DNA of 64,000 nt from Anthoceros angustus. Taxonomy: Eukaryota; Streptophyta; Anthocerotopsida; Anthocerotales; Anthocerotaceae. The notes under the pieces were generated by a model. That model saw only the letters and a list, made by a program, of their open reading frames with translations, was not told where the DNA came from and did no database searches. Location of the stretch: assembly GCA_010909165.1 (NCBI GenBank), contig VJWM01000044.1, positions 372,001-436,000 on the forward strand, read 5' to 3'. The position numbers and the translations under genes were made by a program. Position 1 is the first letter of the stretch; each line of letters starts with the position of its first letter. Shown in pieces: positions 42,461 to 55,100 of the stretch.

Positions 42461-43773
42461 TATTAATGTTCAAGAAACATGACATGTTCAAGAAACTAAG
42501 GTTGTGCAAGAAACTAGGAACTATTTGAGAAAGTAGAACTTGTTTGGGAAACTAGGGTTTTTGAAGAAAAGTAGGGCTTGTTTGGAGGACCTAAATATTA
42601 TAATTTTATTAAAAAAATTTGATTAATTTTAAAATGTTAAAATATGATAAAAATTAACTTTTAAAAATATGGAAATATTAAAAAAATAAAATATAGATTT
42701 TGACCTATTTCTTTTCAAAAAGTAATTATTTCGATATAATCCTATTGAACCACCCTTCCGGGTACTATTAAGACCACCTCTAAAAGCACTTTATGAATAG
42801 TGGGGTTGTCCCCTTTGGCATGGTGCCCTTCGTTGCCTTGTTCTCCTTTTTTTCTCAGGGTAGATGAGATTTCCCATCTCTTTTCTACAAAAAGTCTCCA
42901 CATTCTCGCTTTATGAATCTGAAGTTAGAATAGGAGTGTTATTTTTATTGCTTATGGATGACATGGTTTTAAAAAATGTTAATAGTATTCTTTAAATTTT
43001 TTGGTTTAAAGTAGGTTTCAAATTTTGTCTTCCTTATTTGAAGGCCATGTTGATAATCGCGCTTTGTTATTCTTATCCCTTGGGGATGAAATGGTTTTGG
43101 TTGAAGAAGGTTGACAATAGTTATTTCTTTAAATATTTTAGTTTGCAGTAAGTTTCAAATGTTGTCTTCCTTATGTGAAGGGTGTGTTGATCGTCCAACC
43201 TTTTTTAGAAAATTTTGTTGATTATCCAAGTGACCTTAGTAAACTAGACGTCATGCATGATCATAAATGTAAGAGTGTAAGACCATGTCCACCGAGAAAG
43301 AAAAACAGAAAAGAATTCGAGATGAATATACTTGACGAACATTCCACACCTTGCCATCTCAACTAAGAAGATATTATTACTCGGAATTTGTACATAAAAG
43401 GGGATAGGAGAGTACTACCATATAATATGATCATGCTGTTGGTATGTTGTTGTGACCAGCATGATATATACATCAAACGAACTTCATCTTGATTTATAAT
43501 ATTATTTTTCCACATTTGGAGAGGGTGTCACATCGAGACTCCTTTCCCACATTCTATCAACAACTTGCACAATGAAGCCTGCTGAATTCTGTCTCAATTG
43601 AAGCCTTGTATGTTCCGTAACACAAGCTTGTGGTTCCACCGTCCACGTTATGACGACGACTGAAGAACTGCCAGGCATGCACTCACCCAGGAAGCATCCC
43701 CATAGGCAATAGTACCGCACGGGTCCTGTGGTTCTAGCCTTTGGCAGCTGCCGCTGGGCCTGGGGCAGCAGAA
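42461..43773. other. AT-rich intergenic with a decayed tandem duplication
   Basis: Very AT-rich to 42760. Two imperfect copies of a roughly 120-bp unit lie at 42940-43055 and 43065-43190 (shared ttgtcttccttat, tgaaggg and gttgat). Short ORFs only. Proximal promoter of the MESD-like gene toward the right end. Confidence 0.5.
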
Positions 43774-44549
43774 ATGCAGCGGGGCTGCCTTCACCCCAGG
43801 GTGGGCCTTGTGTGGAGCTGCATTTTGGTGAGCTGCATCTCTAATTCGGTGCTGCATAGCATCGTGCTGTCGGTGGCAATGGGAGGCTTGGCTGAAGGGA
43901 AGAAGGTGCACATCCCCGACGACCTGGACGATGTGGTGGACAGCGAGGAGGACGAGGAATGGCGGGCTTGGGGCCAGCCCAAGCCCAAGCCGCCGCCTCC
44001 CTTCGACCCGCCCCCGGACATGACGGGCCTCACCCCCGAGCAGATTCAGGCGGAGATGATGAAACGCACCATCGGCCCCACTATTGGCTTTGCCAAGCTG
44101 CGCATAGATGAGAAGCGAGAACCGGTAGGAGAGCTGCTTCCAGGTGGTGCAATCGATGGCACGTCTGCTGACAGAGGTTGGTGATTTCCAGGATGTGGTT
44201 CCGAGAATCGCTAAGAAGTGGACCGAGCTTCTGAAAACCGGGTCCATCCAGGCTAAGATCTACGCTGTGGATGGCAACACTCTCATGTTTATGATATCCG
44301 ATGGGCAGGATACCATGGAGGTTAGTCGCTTCAAGAAAACACGCTTCGGGTAATCTCTGTTAAGTCCATTTGCATTGCATAACACTTGGTGGTGAATGAC
44401 AGGTGAAGGATTTCGTCCTGAGCCAGCAAGAAGCCTACGAATTCAAGTTAGGACAACAAGCATTTCGAAGACCAGGGGACCCTTCTTTGGAGGAAGTCAT
44501 GCTACGGATGCGAGAAGAGGAGGAATCAAACCCGAAGGATGAGTTGTGA
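43774..44549 (+). CDS. MESD-like ER chaperone with KDEL
   Basis: Homologue of mesoderm development (MESD), in animals an ER chaperone for LDL-receptor-family proteins; the plant client is not known to me. Exons: 43774-44124, 44192-44320 and 44403-44549, giving 208 residues with both introns phase 0. A hydrophobic signal segment covers residues 5-35. Then come the acidic DDLDDVVDSEEDEEW, a Pro-rich stretch, the QAEMMKRTIGPTIGFAKL segment, and the MESD fold region with KKWTELLKTG, AKIYAVDGNTLMFM and FRRPGDPSLEEV. The last four residues are KDEL, an ER-retrieval signal (animal MESD ends in a REDL/KEDL variant). The ATG at 43774 is the first in frame; one at 43879 would remove the signal segment and is less likely. 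Confidence 0.82.
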
Positions 44550-44685
44550 TTACACTCTTATTCCTCCTCGGCTGCCTTTTGTCCGAGCCGTGACAAGCAT
44601 TCACCTCCATTTACCGTTTGCTAGTCGGTAGGGCACCCAGCTGTATCCTTTTTGTTCACGGGCAGTTGATAAGGAAAAACTCTCA

Positions 44686-47527
44686 TCACGCAGCAACTAG
44701 CTCCAAGCTTGATGGTTCCTGTCGTGTTGAAGATCCAGGGAACTGGCCAATGTCGTGACCTTCTATCTCTGTGAACCCCTTCTCTAAGCCCACACAAAAT
44801 TCCTCTGGGTTCAACTCACCTCTGTCTCTGTAATCAGCAATCTGCACAAAGGAGGAGCTGTAAGACTAGCATGGGTGGAAGAAGGGCATGTCACACACGT
44901 GGAATAAGACCAAAACTCACATGCTCCGCCATTGCAATGCCACTGATAGCTGCGGCCTCTAGGCTTGATCCAAGAAGCCAGTCCCCGCATATTCCAACAC
45001 GGGAGAAAGCGTCAAATATACACGGCAGCCCTGGAGTATTCGTGGGCAAACCAGCGCCCCTGCACAACAGGGGCCAAGCTGCCATGTCACTTCTGACACT
45101 GTTGCAGAAGGCCAACAGAGTACTCCCCAGAGACCTCACTCACCAGAGCTGAACCTTGGAGTAAAAAGGTTTGGGCATTGAGCCCTCCTCAAGGCCTAGT
45201 GCAGCCTCCACCCCCTGTAGCATCTCCCTGGTCACTCTTTGTGCTCTCACAACAGGTATACTCTCCTGCAGATCAGGAACAAGTTAGCGCTGTAATTTGT
45301 CTGATTACAACTTGCAAGACAGGGTTGATACATTAGTACCTGAGGAACTTTATTCTTCTTGCCATATTGTGCTGAACTGAAAAACGTGTAGCAGTGAGGA
45401 GCGGCATCCCGGGACAGCTTGCTTGTATTATTGCCGATCCATGTCACTGCGTTAACTCCCTCCACGAATGCACCAGCAAGGTGGCCTCCAGGCACTCCTT
45501 GAGGTGCAGGGAGGGGGTCATCGAATGCCGCCATGAGTGCCCAGATGGAGCTCAACTCCATTCTCTGTGAGCAGCAATGGGGACTGGTTAGGGAGATGTG
45601 ACTGAGGGGGAACAACATCATTTGCTCGACATAGACCATGCTACACGCTTACTTTCATTTGCTTGTAGATGAATGGAGCACCTGCTGGTGCAAGAAGGCG
45701 ATTTGCACACTTTCCTGCATGACAAGGGAGTAAACTTAAACTGGAAATGCAATTAATCAAGTGAAGCACTGGAGGGTTAAATGGATCCCATTCGAAAGGA
45801 AGCAACACTCACCATTGTGAGCAATAACCACTGCATCAAAGTTGCCCTCTGGATTTTTATATTCACTCAAACTCCAGCGGCTGTTATGGGGATACATCCT
45901 GCTAATCCAGACGGGTCTCCTGACTGTAATTAGTTTGCTCTGCAGACAAACCAAGAGACGACAGATAGATGCTCAAATCTCACAACCCAAAGCAATGATA
46001 GTTCCCCCACACTTCTCTGCTTAGCAAAGACCATATTTCACATCCTGCCTACAGGCCAAAAGACCTCTGGTAGGAATATACATCTAGCCTCACCTGAGAA
46101 ACCAAATGGTCTGCAAGAAGACGCATCCCATGGCTGCCAACGTACCTAGCAGCAGGTGGGAGCTCAGTGTACTGCCCTCCTGCTTGCAAGGTTCCCAAGG
46201 AGCCAGTCCATTCCTTGACAGCTCCCTGTGACACCCACTGATCCACAAGCTTTTGGAAACGTGGATCTGTCACGGTAAAGAACTGGGCAGCATGATCGAA
46301 GATCAGGGGTGCTGACCCCTCTCGCAGCTCGATGTGCCTTGTTGCCATGCGTCCTCCAAGACCATGCTTCCCCTGCGAGGACAGCATTGGGCCAGACGTC
46401 AGGTCAGCATCCAGACGCAGCGCTTTTCGACGAAGATCCATGTGTCAAACATACATGGAAAAGAACGACCAATACCCAGCAACACCACATGGGTCAGAAA
46501 CACTGACCGTGTCAAAGACTGTTGAGCGTATTCCAAGCTTTTCCAGCGTCAGAGCACATACTAGGCCAGACATCCCTCCCCCTAGAATTGCTACTTCAGG
46601 GTTCTTATTCATGACCCGCTCATGAGTGATTTGTGGGGCAATGGCAGGTTCTCTCACCCTCTTCTTCTTCTCTGTCTTGAAAGCTTCATCCCTACCCCCC
46701 TCAAAGAAGTCACGACCTGTTTCACCTTCCTCCCCCTCTGCTTCTCCTTCCAATCCCCCATCACTCTGAAATGGGGTTGCATTATTCCTTCTGCCCCCAA
46801 ACCTGGAGCCTGCCGTGTTGGCTCCCCTATCACCATCCCTCTGAAATCGTGAACCTACATCTCCTTTCCTATCACCATTCCACTCCCTGGACCTCGTCTC
46901 TGTGCTACCACCCCTAACATCCCGATCTCTGTCCCTGCCCCAAGCGGTGGACCTACTCACTCCCCTGTCTGGCTGCCTAATTGATTCACCTCGTTGCTGT
47001 TGCTGATCCTCCCCACGTCTGAAATTCACTTCACTCCTATCCCCTGAAAATCTCTTCACATACACAGAGTCTTCCTCCTCCCGCCGGAAGGCCGGCCTCC
47101 TTTCCTCTGAGGACCCAACTCTAGGTCTGTCATTGTAGCCCTCCCTACCCGCCGGTCTCCTCCCGGAATCTCCTTCCCTCCTGTCATCCCTGCCTCTGTA
47201 CGACCCCCCTCCTTCCTTCCTGTCATCCCTGCCCCTGTACGACCCTCCTCCTTCCCTCCTGTCATCCCTGCCCCTGTACGACCCCCGAATGCTCATGCTC
47301 TGGAGTCCCAGTGGCCTCCCTCCAACCTCGTCCCCATGTAAACCTGCAGAATCATCCTCAGGGGAGTACAATGCACGCTTGTCACGACCGAACAAGGAGT
47401 CGGAAGACGAGATAGAGCGCAGCAGGTGGGTGGGAGGTGCCGAGTTGGAACAAGTCGAGGACCAATGCGAGACCAAGCGCAGGGAAGACGAGGGAACGCT
47501 GCACTGCGCAGCTACAGATGTGAACAT
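44686..47527 (-). CDS. FAD-dependent oxidoreductase with long RGG-type N-terminus
   Basis: Exons from 5': 46508-47527, 46094-46372, 45813-45939, 45653-45714, 45340-45564, 45144-45265, 44921-45059 and 44686-44841, giving 709 residues, all GT...AG and in frame. Residues 1-45 resemble an organellar transit peptide. Residues about 80-300 are Arg/Asp/Gly/Glu-rich, with three tandem SYRGRDDRREGGG-type units at 81-120. An FAD-binding Rossmann motif starts at 312 (VAILGGGMSGL), followed by a renalase/amine-oxidase-like fold (FDHAAQFFTVTDPRF; AVVIAHNG) and the C-terminal FAD contact GICGDWLLGSSLEAA. The catalytic half matches the plant family typified by At3g04650, whose reaction is not established. 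The RG-rich part is unusual for that family and may bind RNA. Confidence 0.85.
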
Positions 47528-47872
47528 GGCTTGTGAGCTGCTACAAGCCCACCGAAGTTAGCAAGGGCGATCGGTTTTGCTAATAGCTGCAGCGTTGTCA
47601 TCCAGTCAGATTCCCATGAAGCCCTGCAGATCTACAGTCACGCCATACCGAAAAAGGAGTGAAAGTGTTCGTTTACAGCTAAAACCACCGTTTGTTCCGA
47701 GGGGATCGGTGGATGCATTCGGTGGCAGGTGGCATACTCCAACTATGTGATCTGCTTTCCTGGTTCTTGCCATCAGGATACCAGCGGCTGCCTTTTGGGC
47801 ATTGGTGTGCTATTGAGACCAAGGACTTATCTGAGCCATGTAGTGGCTGTCGTCGACTCCCAGCCACTGGGC
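47528..47872. promoter_or_regulatory. Divergent promoter region
   Basis: 345 bp separate the two divergent start codons (47527 minus, 47873 plus). Both products appear to be organelle-targeted, so shared regulation is possible. I see no clear TATA box. Confidence 0.4.
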
Positions 47873-48529
47873 ATGGCTGCAGCCTGCGGGCACTGTGCCT
47901 TGTTGGGCTTGCCTGAGGTTAAACCTCTCGGAAGGGTGGTATCCGTGTGCTCCAGAAGGTCCACCTGTGCAATTGGGTCTTCCCCTGTCTGGAGAAGCGG
48001 ATCCGGATCCAAGAGGGCGTGTGCACTTGCATTTGGCCTAAGAGACAGGCAAATTTTGTTGCGTAGACAAGCCTCCTCGGGGAACCGTGGTGGAGATGAC
48101 GAAGAAGACGAGGACAGCGACGACGAAGACGCAGCACAAGGAAGTGGGCGGGACGAAGTGGAGCAAGAGGAGGTTCAGCCGACGGAGGAGGCGTCTGGTT
48201 GGGGTTGGAGGTTTCCATGGGGTAGGAACAGAGACAGGGAAAGGAGGGAGCGGCAGGCAAGAGATGAGGAAGCAGAACGGGCACGGAAGGAGAGGGATGG
48301 CATCTTCATGTTGGACGTAGATAACGAAAGCTTGGAGCTAAGGTGGCAGGATCTCCTCGACCCCACGGTGGAGAATGTCCTGGCTCTCATATTAACCGGC
48401 TGCCTGGTTCTAGCGGTAGGGCAAATTCTGTGGCAACTCTTTGTTGTGGCAGCGGCCATCACTGTCTCGGCCATCAAATACACCGTGCTTGCAATTTTCC
48501 TCATTGCCATCCTGGTGTTCCTTGTTTAG
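47873..48529 (+). CDS. Plastid-targeted protein with C-terminal membrane helices
   Basis: Single-exon gene, 218 residues from the ATG at 47873. The in-frame ORF extends 48 codons further upstream, but the part after MAAACGHC looks like a transit peptide (Ser/Arg/Ala-rich, few acids). Order: transit region to about 70, a very acidic stretch (GGDDEEDEDSDDEDAA), a WGWRFPWG segment, a basic coiled-coil-like RDRERRERQARDEEAERAR, then DVDNESLELRWQDLLDPTVEN and two hydrophobic helices to the end. The DLLDP segment followed by two helices recalls conserved plant plastid proteins of unknown function. I do not recognise a named gene. Confidence 0.7.
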   Translation: MAAACGHCALLGLPEVKPLGRVVSVCSRRSTCAIGSSPVWRSGSGSKRACALAFGLRDRQILLRRQASSGNRGGDDEEDEDSDDEDAAQGSGRDEVEQEEVQPTEEASGWGWRFPWGRNRDRERRERQARDEEAERARKERDGIFMLDVDNESLELRWQDLLDPTVENVLALILTGCLVLAVGQILWQLFVVAAAITVSAIKYTVLAIFLIAILVFLV

Positions 48530-48830
48530 AGTGAACAGGGTAGCTTTCACCTCGAAACGTGCAACATTGAAATTCGCGTTCCAGCACGAACAAGATCAAC
48601 CTCATCATCTGGAGTTCCTGCTTCCTAGTTTCAGAATTTGAAAGCTTGTGCATCTTGAAAACAGAAATTGAGAAGGTCCATCCCAATACAATTGCACCCG
48701 TAGCCCGCTTTCAGCAGTTTCTGGTGACCACCAGCCCGCTTAGTATCCATACGGTGCAGTAGTTCATTGTACCCCCAACGATGGAATCTGCCAGTACTTG
48801 TTGGGATTTGCATGTGAAGAATGTGAGCGG

Positions 48831-50720
48831 ATGATGAGCAGAGGGATGGAAAGCTGCTGGCTCACAGCTGCCTCCATGCGTGAGCCGCGCCCAGCATGGA
48901 CGGCGATACACTGGAGGTTTGGAACTGCGGTGTCCTTGATGAAGTGGGAGAGGCTCCCAACTCCAGCCTGCCTCCCTGCTGTTTCGACTTGCAACATGAA
49001 GCAGGTGCAAGCAACCCAGCATCGAGGGAGAAGTAGGAGCACGCAACCAGTAGGATGGTGCTGCGGTGTTCCACCAGGTGACTATGGAATGGGCAAGAGC
49101 AGCGTTTGCAGTGCAGCAGTAGGAGTAGCAGCAGCAGATGATGATTGTTACTGGGAAAAATTGCAGCTGCCGGAGGCATCATATGAGTCTGAAGGTGAAG
49201 AGTGGGAGTCTGTTGACAGTAGCGGAGTGTGGGAACATAGTGGCCGAGGGGTTGTTGCTCAGAAGCTTAAGCAGGGAGAGGATCCCGTTACCGTTTTGCA
49301 GGAAATCGGAGGAATTAGTGCTGCAGTGCTGTGGGATGTGCTTGCTTTCCTCATGGAGCACAGCCGCTTCACCCAGGCATTTCAGGTTACTATTTCCTCC
49401 TCTCCAAGTGAAAGTAGACTGGCGATTGCGCACCCTTTTGTGGGTTGGATCGGTCTCAGCCATGTCTGTATGCTTTGATTAACGACTTTTTGTTTTGCTA
49501 CACAGGTGGTGGAGTGGTATCGAAAGCAGGATGACTATGATCCTGGAGAAGTGCAGTATTCCAAGTTCATCAACATTGCAGCCAAGGCAAAGAGAGCTGC
49601 CAAAGCACAAGAGCTCTTTGATGAGATGGTAGGCAAAGGCATACTGCCCACATTCCATTCCTACACCTGCCTTTTGCATGCATATGCGGACTCAGACTTG
49701 TTCCATGAGGCTGAGAAAGTGCTGTCCGACATGGTGGAGAAGGGTTGCAAGCCCTCCGCAGTCACATACTCGTGTTTGATTCATGCTTATGGCAGGAACA
49801 ACATGTTGGATGAAATGGCTAAGCTGTTCAACGACATGAAGACTGTCAGTTGTTCCCCTGACCCTTTCACCTATGCCACCTTGATTCGAGCCTATGCCAG
49901 GGGTGGTCTTATCAAGAGAATGACCAAGACATACAAGGAAATGGGAGCTCGTGGCTGGGGAAGGAATGCACCTTGTGTGAACCACATGATACAGGCATAT
50001 GCAGTTGCTGGGTTGATAAAGGAAATGGAAGCAGGCTACCAATACCTGAGGAATGAGAGACTGGCGGTTGGAGAGGATAGCATCAGGGCTATGGCTCTCG
50101 CATATATCCGGAAATGCTTTTTCTTCCAACTTGGAGTGTTCGTGAAGAATGCAGGTTTAAAGCGGAACAACGTGAAGAACCTGCTGTGGAATCTTCTTCT
50201 GCTTTCGTTCGGAGCAAATTTTTCCATGAAAAATCTCGAGCGGGAGTTCGCAAACATGAGGTTGGCTGGATTCCGCGCCGATATAACAACGTTCAATATA
50301 CGGGCACGAGCGTTCTGCAACATGCACATGTACTGGGACCTCCACATCACTGTGCAGCACATGCTGGCCGAGGGCATTCAGCCTGACTTGATCACATTTG
50401 AGGCGATTATTGATGCGTATCTGGATGGAAGGTTGGAGGCAAAGCTTGCTGACGCATTGCAGGAAACCCGGTCATTGCACTTACACCCAGAGATCAGGAC
50501 AGAGTCCTTCGTTGTCGAAGCATTTGGTAAAGGGAATTTCCATGCGTTCTATGAGGAGCTCTCCGGTCACCTTTCAGAAGAGAAGGCAAAACAAGTGACT
50601 TATGCAGACATCGTTAGCCTTTACTTGGAATATGTGAAGCGCAAAAGCAAACAGGACAAGCCTCAGCAGCGGAGTCCTCAAGCAAACATCCTCAAGACAC
50701 AAGGTCATTTCAACCTTTGA
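48831..50720 (+). CDS. P-class pentatricopeptide repeat protein
   Basis: Two exons, 48831-49385 and 49506-50720, phase 0 intron of 120 bp, 589 residues. It has a putative organellar N-terminus, an acidic stretch (YESEGEEWESVD), then tandem 35-residue PPR motifs from about residue 200, for example QELFDEMVGKGILPTFHSYT, EKVLSDMVEKGCKPSAVTYS and KLFNDMKTVSCSPDPFTYAT. After a less regular middle part, further motifs follow (FRADITTFNIRARAF, GIQPDLITFEAIIDAYLDG). There is no E, E+ or DYW domain, so it is P class: RNA stabilisation, splicing or translation in an organelle rather than editing. The layout recalls chloroplast splicing-type PPRs such as the At3g42630 group, low confidence. The first ATG is uncertain; several in-frame ATGs follow within 70 codons. 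Confidence 0.85.
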
Positions 50721-51130
50721 CCGGAGGGGGCTTATGTGAGTTGGACAACAAAGATTGGCGACATGGTTCCGACCTTCGAATATGCGTCGGTCCTCCATGG
50801 AGAGGGTAAGGTGCTCGGATAATATTCGGCCATGCAAAACTGAAGGTTTTTTTCATTGTCAGCTAATGAGGAGCATGTTTTGCAGGGTGTCCTATTACGT
50901 TGCCAATTTGCATACTGTTGAAGTACCTTCTTGTGCTCCCGGACTAGGTAGCCCCATCACAAGTGCCCTTCCCACACATTCCACGAGTCTCAGATGGTTG
51001 GAGCGGTCAAATGTCTGGGGTGGTGAATACCGAATACAATATGTGAGTGCTGCCCATCCGACTTAGACAAGCTTCATTTACTTTCAGTGCGGACGGTCAA
51101 TCCTGGATCGGGTCCCTTGTGTAGATGTTT

Positions 51131-52085
51131 CTAGCAAACTTCAAGTTCTTCTCGCACAGGATGATATGCTGGAGCAATGGACACTCGTCGCAGCTCCACC
51201 AGATATTCCAATTCAGCCCCTCCTGGCACCCTCACATCGCCCGGAAATTGTGCTCCTGCTTCACCGAAGCCAAGCTCCGCAGGGATAATTGCTCGCCTTT
51301 TCCCACCAGCCCTCATGCTCACCAACACGCTCTCAAGGCCTTCACACATGCCATTCGAGTAGGGCCTAGATCCGAACACAAAAGCCAGAGACCGCTTCTC
51401 GCCAGACGTTGTATCTACGAATGGCTGCTCAGCATTGCTCACTTTGCCGGTCAAATCCACCAGAACCAGGTCACCACGCTGTGGCGAGGAGCCACCTCCC
51501 ACTCGCAAATCCGCATACCGGATCCGGTTAGGCAGCACAACTTCTTTGGCATCCTCAACGTCCCTGCACCACATTCCAGATGACAAAGTGACGCCCGTCA
51601 CAAAACGCCATCTCTCACTAGCACAAGTGAGCCCCTCAGCTCAACAACGCATACCTGGTGCCCTGTTCTTCCAGAAACACCTCAGTCCGGGTTTTGATCT
51701 GCTCTGAAATCACACCAAATGCCAGAAACCCCACCCACGCCAGCCCCGCTCCCAGGCCAAACCGCCTGGTGAGAGAAGACGAAATCCAGTCGGTGGATTC
51801 AGCCGTCCTTGTGGCCCTCCCAGACGGCCTCCCGACCGCCGGAACGTAGTCTCTCTCACCCTTCCCACCCTCTCCGTCAGGCTCAGCGTCACTCCCACTT
51901 GTGGACGGCAACAAGGAGGCAGGATCCTCCTCCACAGCAGCGCACCGCAAGCGACAGGGTACCAGCCGATGAGACGCACGCCCTTGCGCCGGGACAATTG
52001 GAGACGACAACCCGACCCTGCCTGCAGTTAACCCTACAGGGGAAGCTGCCACCGGCGTCCGCGCCATGCCGAGCGCAGCTGCCAT
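51131..52085 (-). CDS. Thylakoid-lumen-type FKBP peptidyl-prolyl isomerase
   Basis: Exons 51655-52085 and 51131-51563 (intron 91 bp, phase 2), 287 residues. The N-terminus is a long Ala/Arg/Ser transit peptide. A hydrophobic segment (GAGLAWVGFLAFGVI) just before the mature part fits a lumen-targeting or membrane anchor sequence. The FKBP domain follows: LPNRIRYADLRVGGG, GDLVLVDLTGKV, SRPYSNGMCEGLE, MRAGGKRRAIIPAELGFGEA and LEYLVELRRVSIAP. This matches the plant FKBP17 group (At1g73655-like). Some lumenal FKBPs have lost active-site aromatics; here the usual VIPG..W segment is degenerate, so isomerase activity may be weak. It converges with the PPR gene to the left, 410 bp between stop codons. 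Confidence 0.85.
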
Positions 52086-52139
52086 GATCCCGAACCCTAC
52101 TCCTCCTCCGACTCCACCTCAGACGAAGGGCGCCACTCC

Positions 52140-55100
52140 GGCCCTCCCGATTCCCATGCCCAGACCACGGCAATCTACCGGATCAACGTAGGAGCTCTGT
52201 CTGGAGCGTCCTCATTTGCGGATCCGGGTTCCGTTCGCGGTTTTCAAGTCCGGTCACAGTCCAAGGACGAGGTGTGCTCGTTCTTCCCGATGTCATGATA
52301 AACCACATCCGGTGGTGCGAGGACACCCGGTAGCCGGTCATCCTTTTCTCTTGAAGGATGTTGAACGGCTGTTAGACTCCGGTCAAGCTGGCGTTCCCAA
52401 AGCATCGCCCGCCGCGCAGGAGAGACTGGCAGTACGCGCTGTGCGAGGCGAGAAGTCACACATTCTCGCATGCGGTACCTACTTGGATTGCGAGCTGTGT
52501 TCTGATTCCTTTCGTCTACGAAGGAACTGCTCAATGCTCATGCGATGCATGTGTATGACCTATATTTCATCACAGCTTCCAGGTGAGGCTAACCACCATA
52601 ATGGCCGCACCGGCATGATGTCCAAGCCTACTTCGACATGGGTTGGATGTTGCACGGTTGGAGCCCTTTTAGCAGCTGTGGGATCAGCCATCCTCCATGG
52701 ATGAAGCACTAAAACTTTTGTCCATCGGTTTCTCGCATTGGCACCGTTAACATCCAGGGTTCCCAAAATAAAAGCAATTATTTTTTCTTATACCTAGTTT
52801 TAAAATAATTGATTAAAAAATATAGACTAAAAACTACCTCATAATATAGATCTATCTATGTACTTATTTGATGCAATATGTTTGTAATCATACCCAAACG
52901 CAATTAAGGATCTTGGGTATCTTTTCAAACTCTAGTCATTCCCCAGGTTGCATATACTGGTTTGCACTTTGCCTCCACCTGCCAATTCAGAAGCCAATAT
53001 GGCTGGATAATCTAGGGATGAGTAGGAGTACTTGTTGTTTTGTGGATGGATGTCATGATTACGCATAGCTGTTGGTTAGCATGAAGTACAGTAGTTCTAA
53101 CTTTCCTCAACGTGCACAAAGTTTGTAAATGAGTATTAATTTCGAGTAAAGAACTTCCACGCTGGTCCAACAAATCTTGTATGTTGCCCATATTGCAACA
53201 TCTTGACCAATAGACGTCCCTATCACATATTTTCCATTTTTGGGGATTTGGTTTTAAGTGCTTATCCTTTGGTGCGAAGGACGATGTCGAAGAGTTTAGC
53301 TAAATGTTCATAAAAGAATTATTAAAAAATAATAAGTGAACGAACCTTTGGTTATTAGGTTCTTAAGATGAGGTTGTTGTTGTGGCATTACTTGCCTATG
53401 ACGATAGCTTAACAACAAGGTGCTATTGCCTGCCTGTGTCGACAGCTTAACAACAAGTTGGTACGAGCACTTGGGTTGTTGCTGAACATGCTCAACAGCA
53501 ACCAACTCCCTCTCTCTCAAAGTGCATAACTGAGCAGCATTTTTTGCCCACTACACAATGTCCTAGCTTATTGAAACAGGAACTTATTGATAGCAGGAAA
53601 CTCGCAGACAATACCTCGTGTTTGTTTGGGCCATGCATGGAATGCAACATTATGGCAGAGAGGCCTGCCTGGACCAGCGGGCACCGCCAACCCTCAAAAA
53701 CGGCGTAGCCCTGCCTCTCTGCACTCACTGTGCAGATGGTATGTTGTGTTGGCACACTATGGTGTTCTTGATCAGATTATGTTATATGCCATATGTAACG
53801 GTTGACTTGTGTTGCACTTCGCACTGACTTGTTGGTTCTTGATCGGTTATATTCCGTGCTATTCGGCAAGCTCTATTCCGTGCTATTCAGCAAGCTCTTT
53901 TTGCATATCGTGGTGACACGACGTTCATGCCCCTCATCATCACCACTTCAATCAAAATGCACTCCCTACCAAATGAGAACGTGGATTATTTACAGCTTAC
54001 CAATTCAAATATTGACGTCCAGATTTATTCAACATAGATTCGCACATATGTAGTTTGTATGACGATACATATGTGCATACATAAAGAAAGATAGTCATTT
54101 TCTTCAAAATTCACCTCATAAAGTGGAAATTAGGACATGGAGACGGATCATAGATTTTCAATAATTGACTTTCATATTTAGTTCATATAGATTGAGTAAT
54201 GGTGCTGGTATTCATATATATGTAGCTACATACATAGAAGAACATCATTTTTCAAAGTTCATTCCGTTAGTGAGAAATTGGGGGTCCTTCAAGTGTTATT
54301 AATAAACTTCATTGACTTTTAGGTTTCGGAGTACTGCACATAAATTGTGGCTGTCCTTGGTGAAATTGCTATACATATAAATAATTAAAATATATTTAAT
54401 TTTTTAAAACTAATAATAATATTTAACACTGATAAAAAATTATACATATATTTGGCTTCGTTGTTTATGCTGCATCAGCTGATTTGAAGGGAAATTGGCA
54501 TTGTATCGACACGGCATCGGGATAGGTGTTTGGTGTCCATAATAACAAGATTTTGAGTCAACTACTTTCGACGTACTTCACGGGTGTGAAACCGGATGAC
54601 GAAGTGGCTAGGATGATTCAGAATCGAGTGGATAAACGGTGGATAAACGGTGCCATGTCATTCGGGACAAAATATCTAAGGGATAACCGGGAAGAGGCGG
54701 TCAAGCCGGTAAGTCATGGACCAAAAGAGCGACTTTCGGGGAACTACTTACCGTCAGAGGTAAGTAGCAACAGAGTAAATACCTCCGGATAGTTACCCGG
54801 GATCCAAAAACAGGAGCGAGACTCGGGAATGTCAGGGGCATGCGTTCACACAAAGGACCACGTGCAATTCTTTCCCCGACCGCTGTCGAGTTTCATCTTG
54901 GGTGTTGAAGTCCCGAACTTCAGCGTCAACAGGTCTTAAAATACCTCCCGAACTCTTCTATTGTGTCGCGACCTCGGGGAGTTATTGCATCTGTTTCCCA
55001 GGATTTCCATCTCGCCTCCGAGACCGTCAACCTGGTCAAGCTCTATATATCCGAGCCTGGTCGCAGGTTTCAGATCCAGCCTTCCTCTGCTCCTCTCGCA

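Noticed and set aside
52216-52704. 162-codon ORF between FKBP and Tudor-SN
   Set aside because: No recognisable motif, no paralogue in the window, composition not clearly coding.
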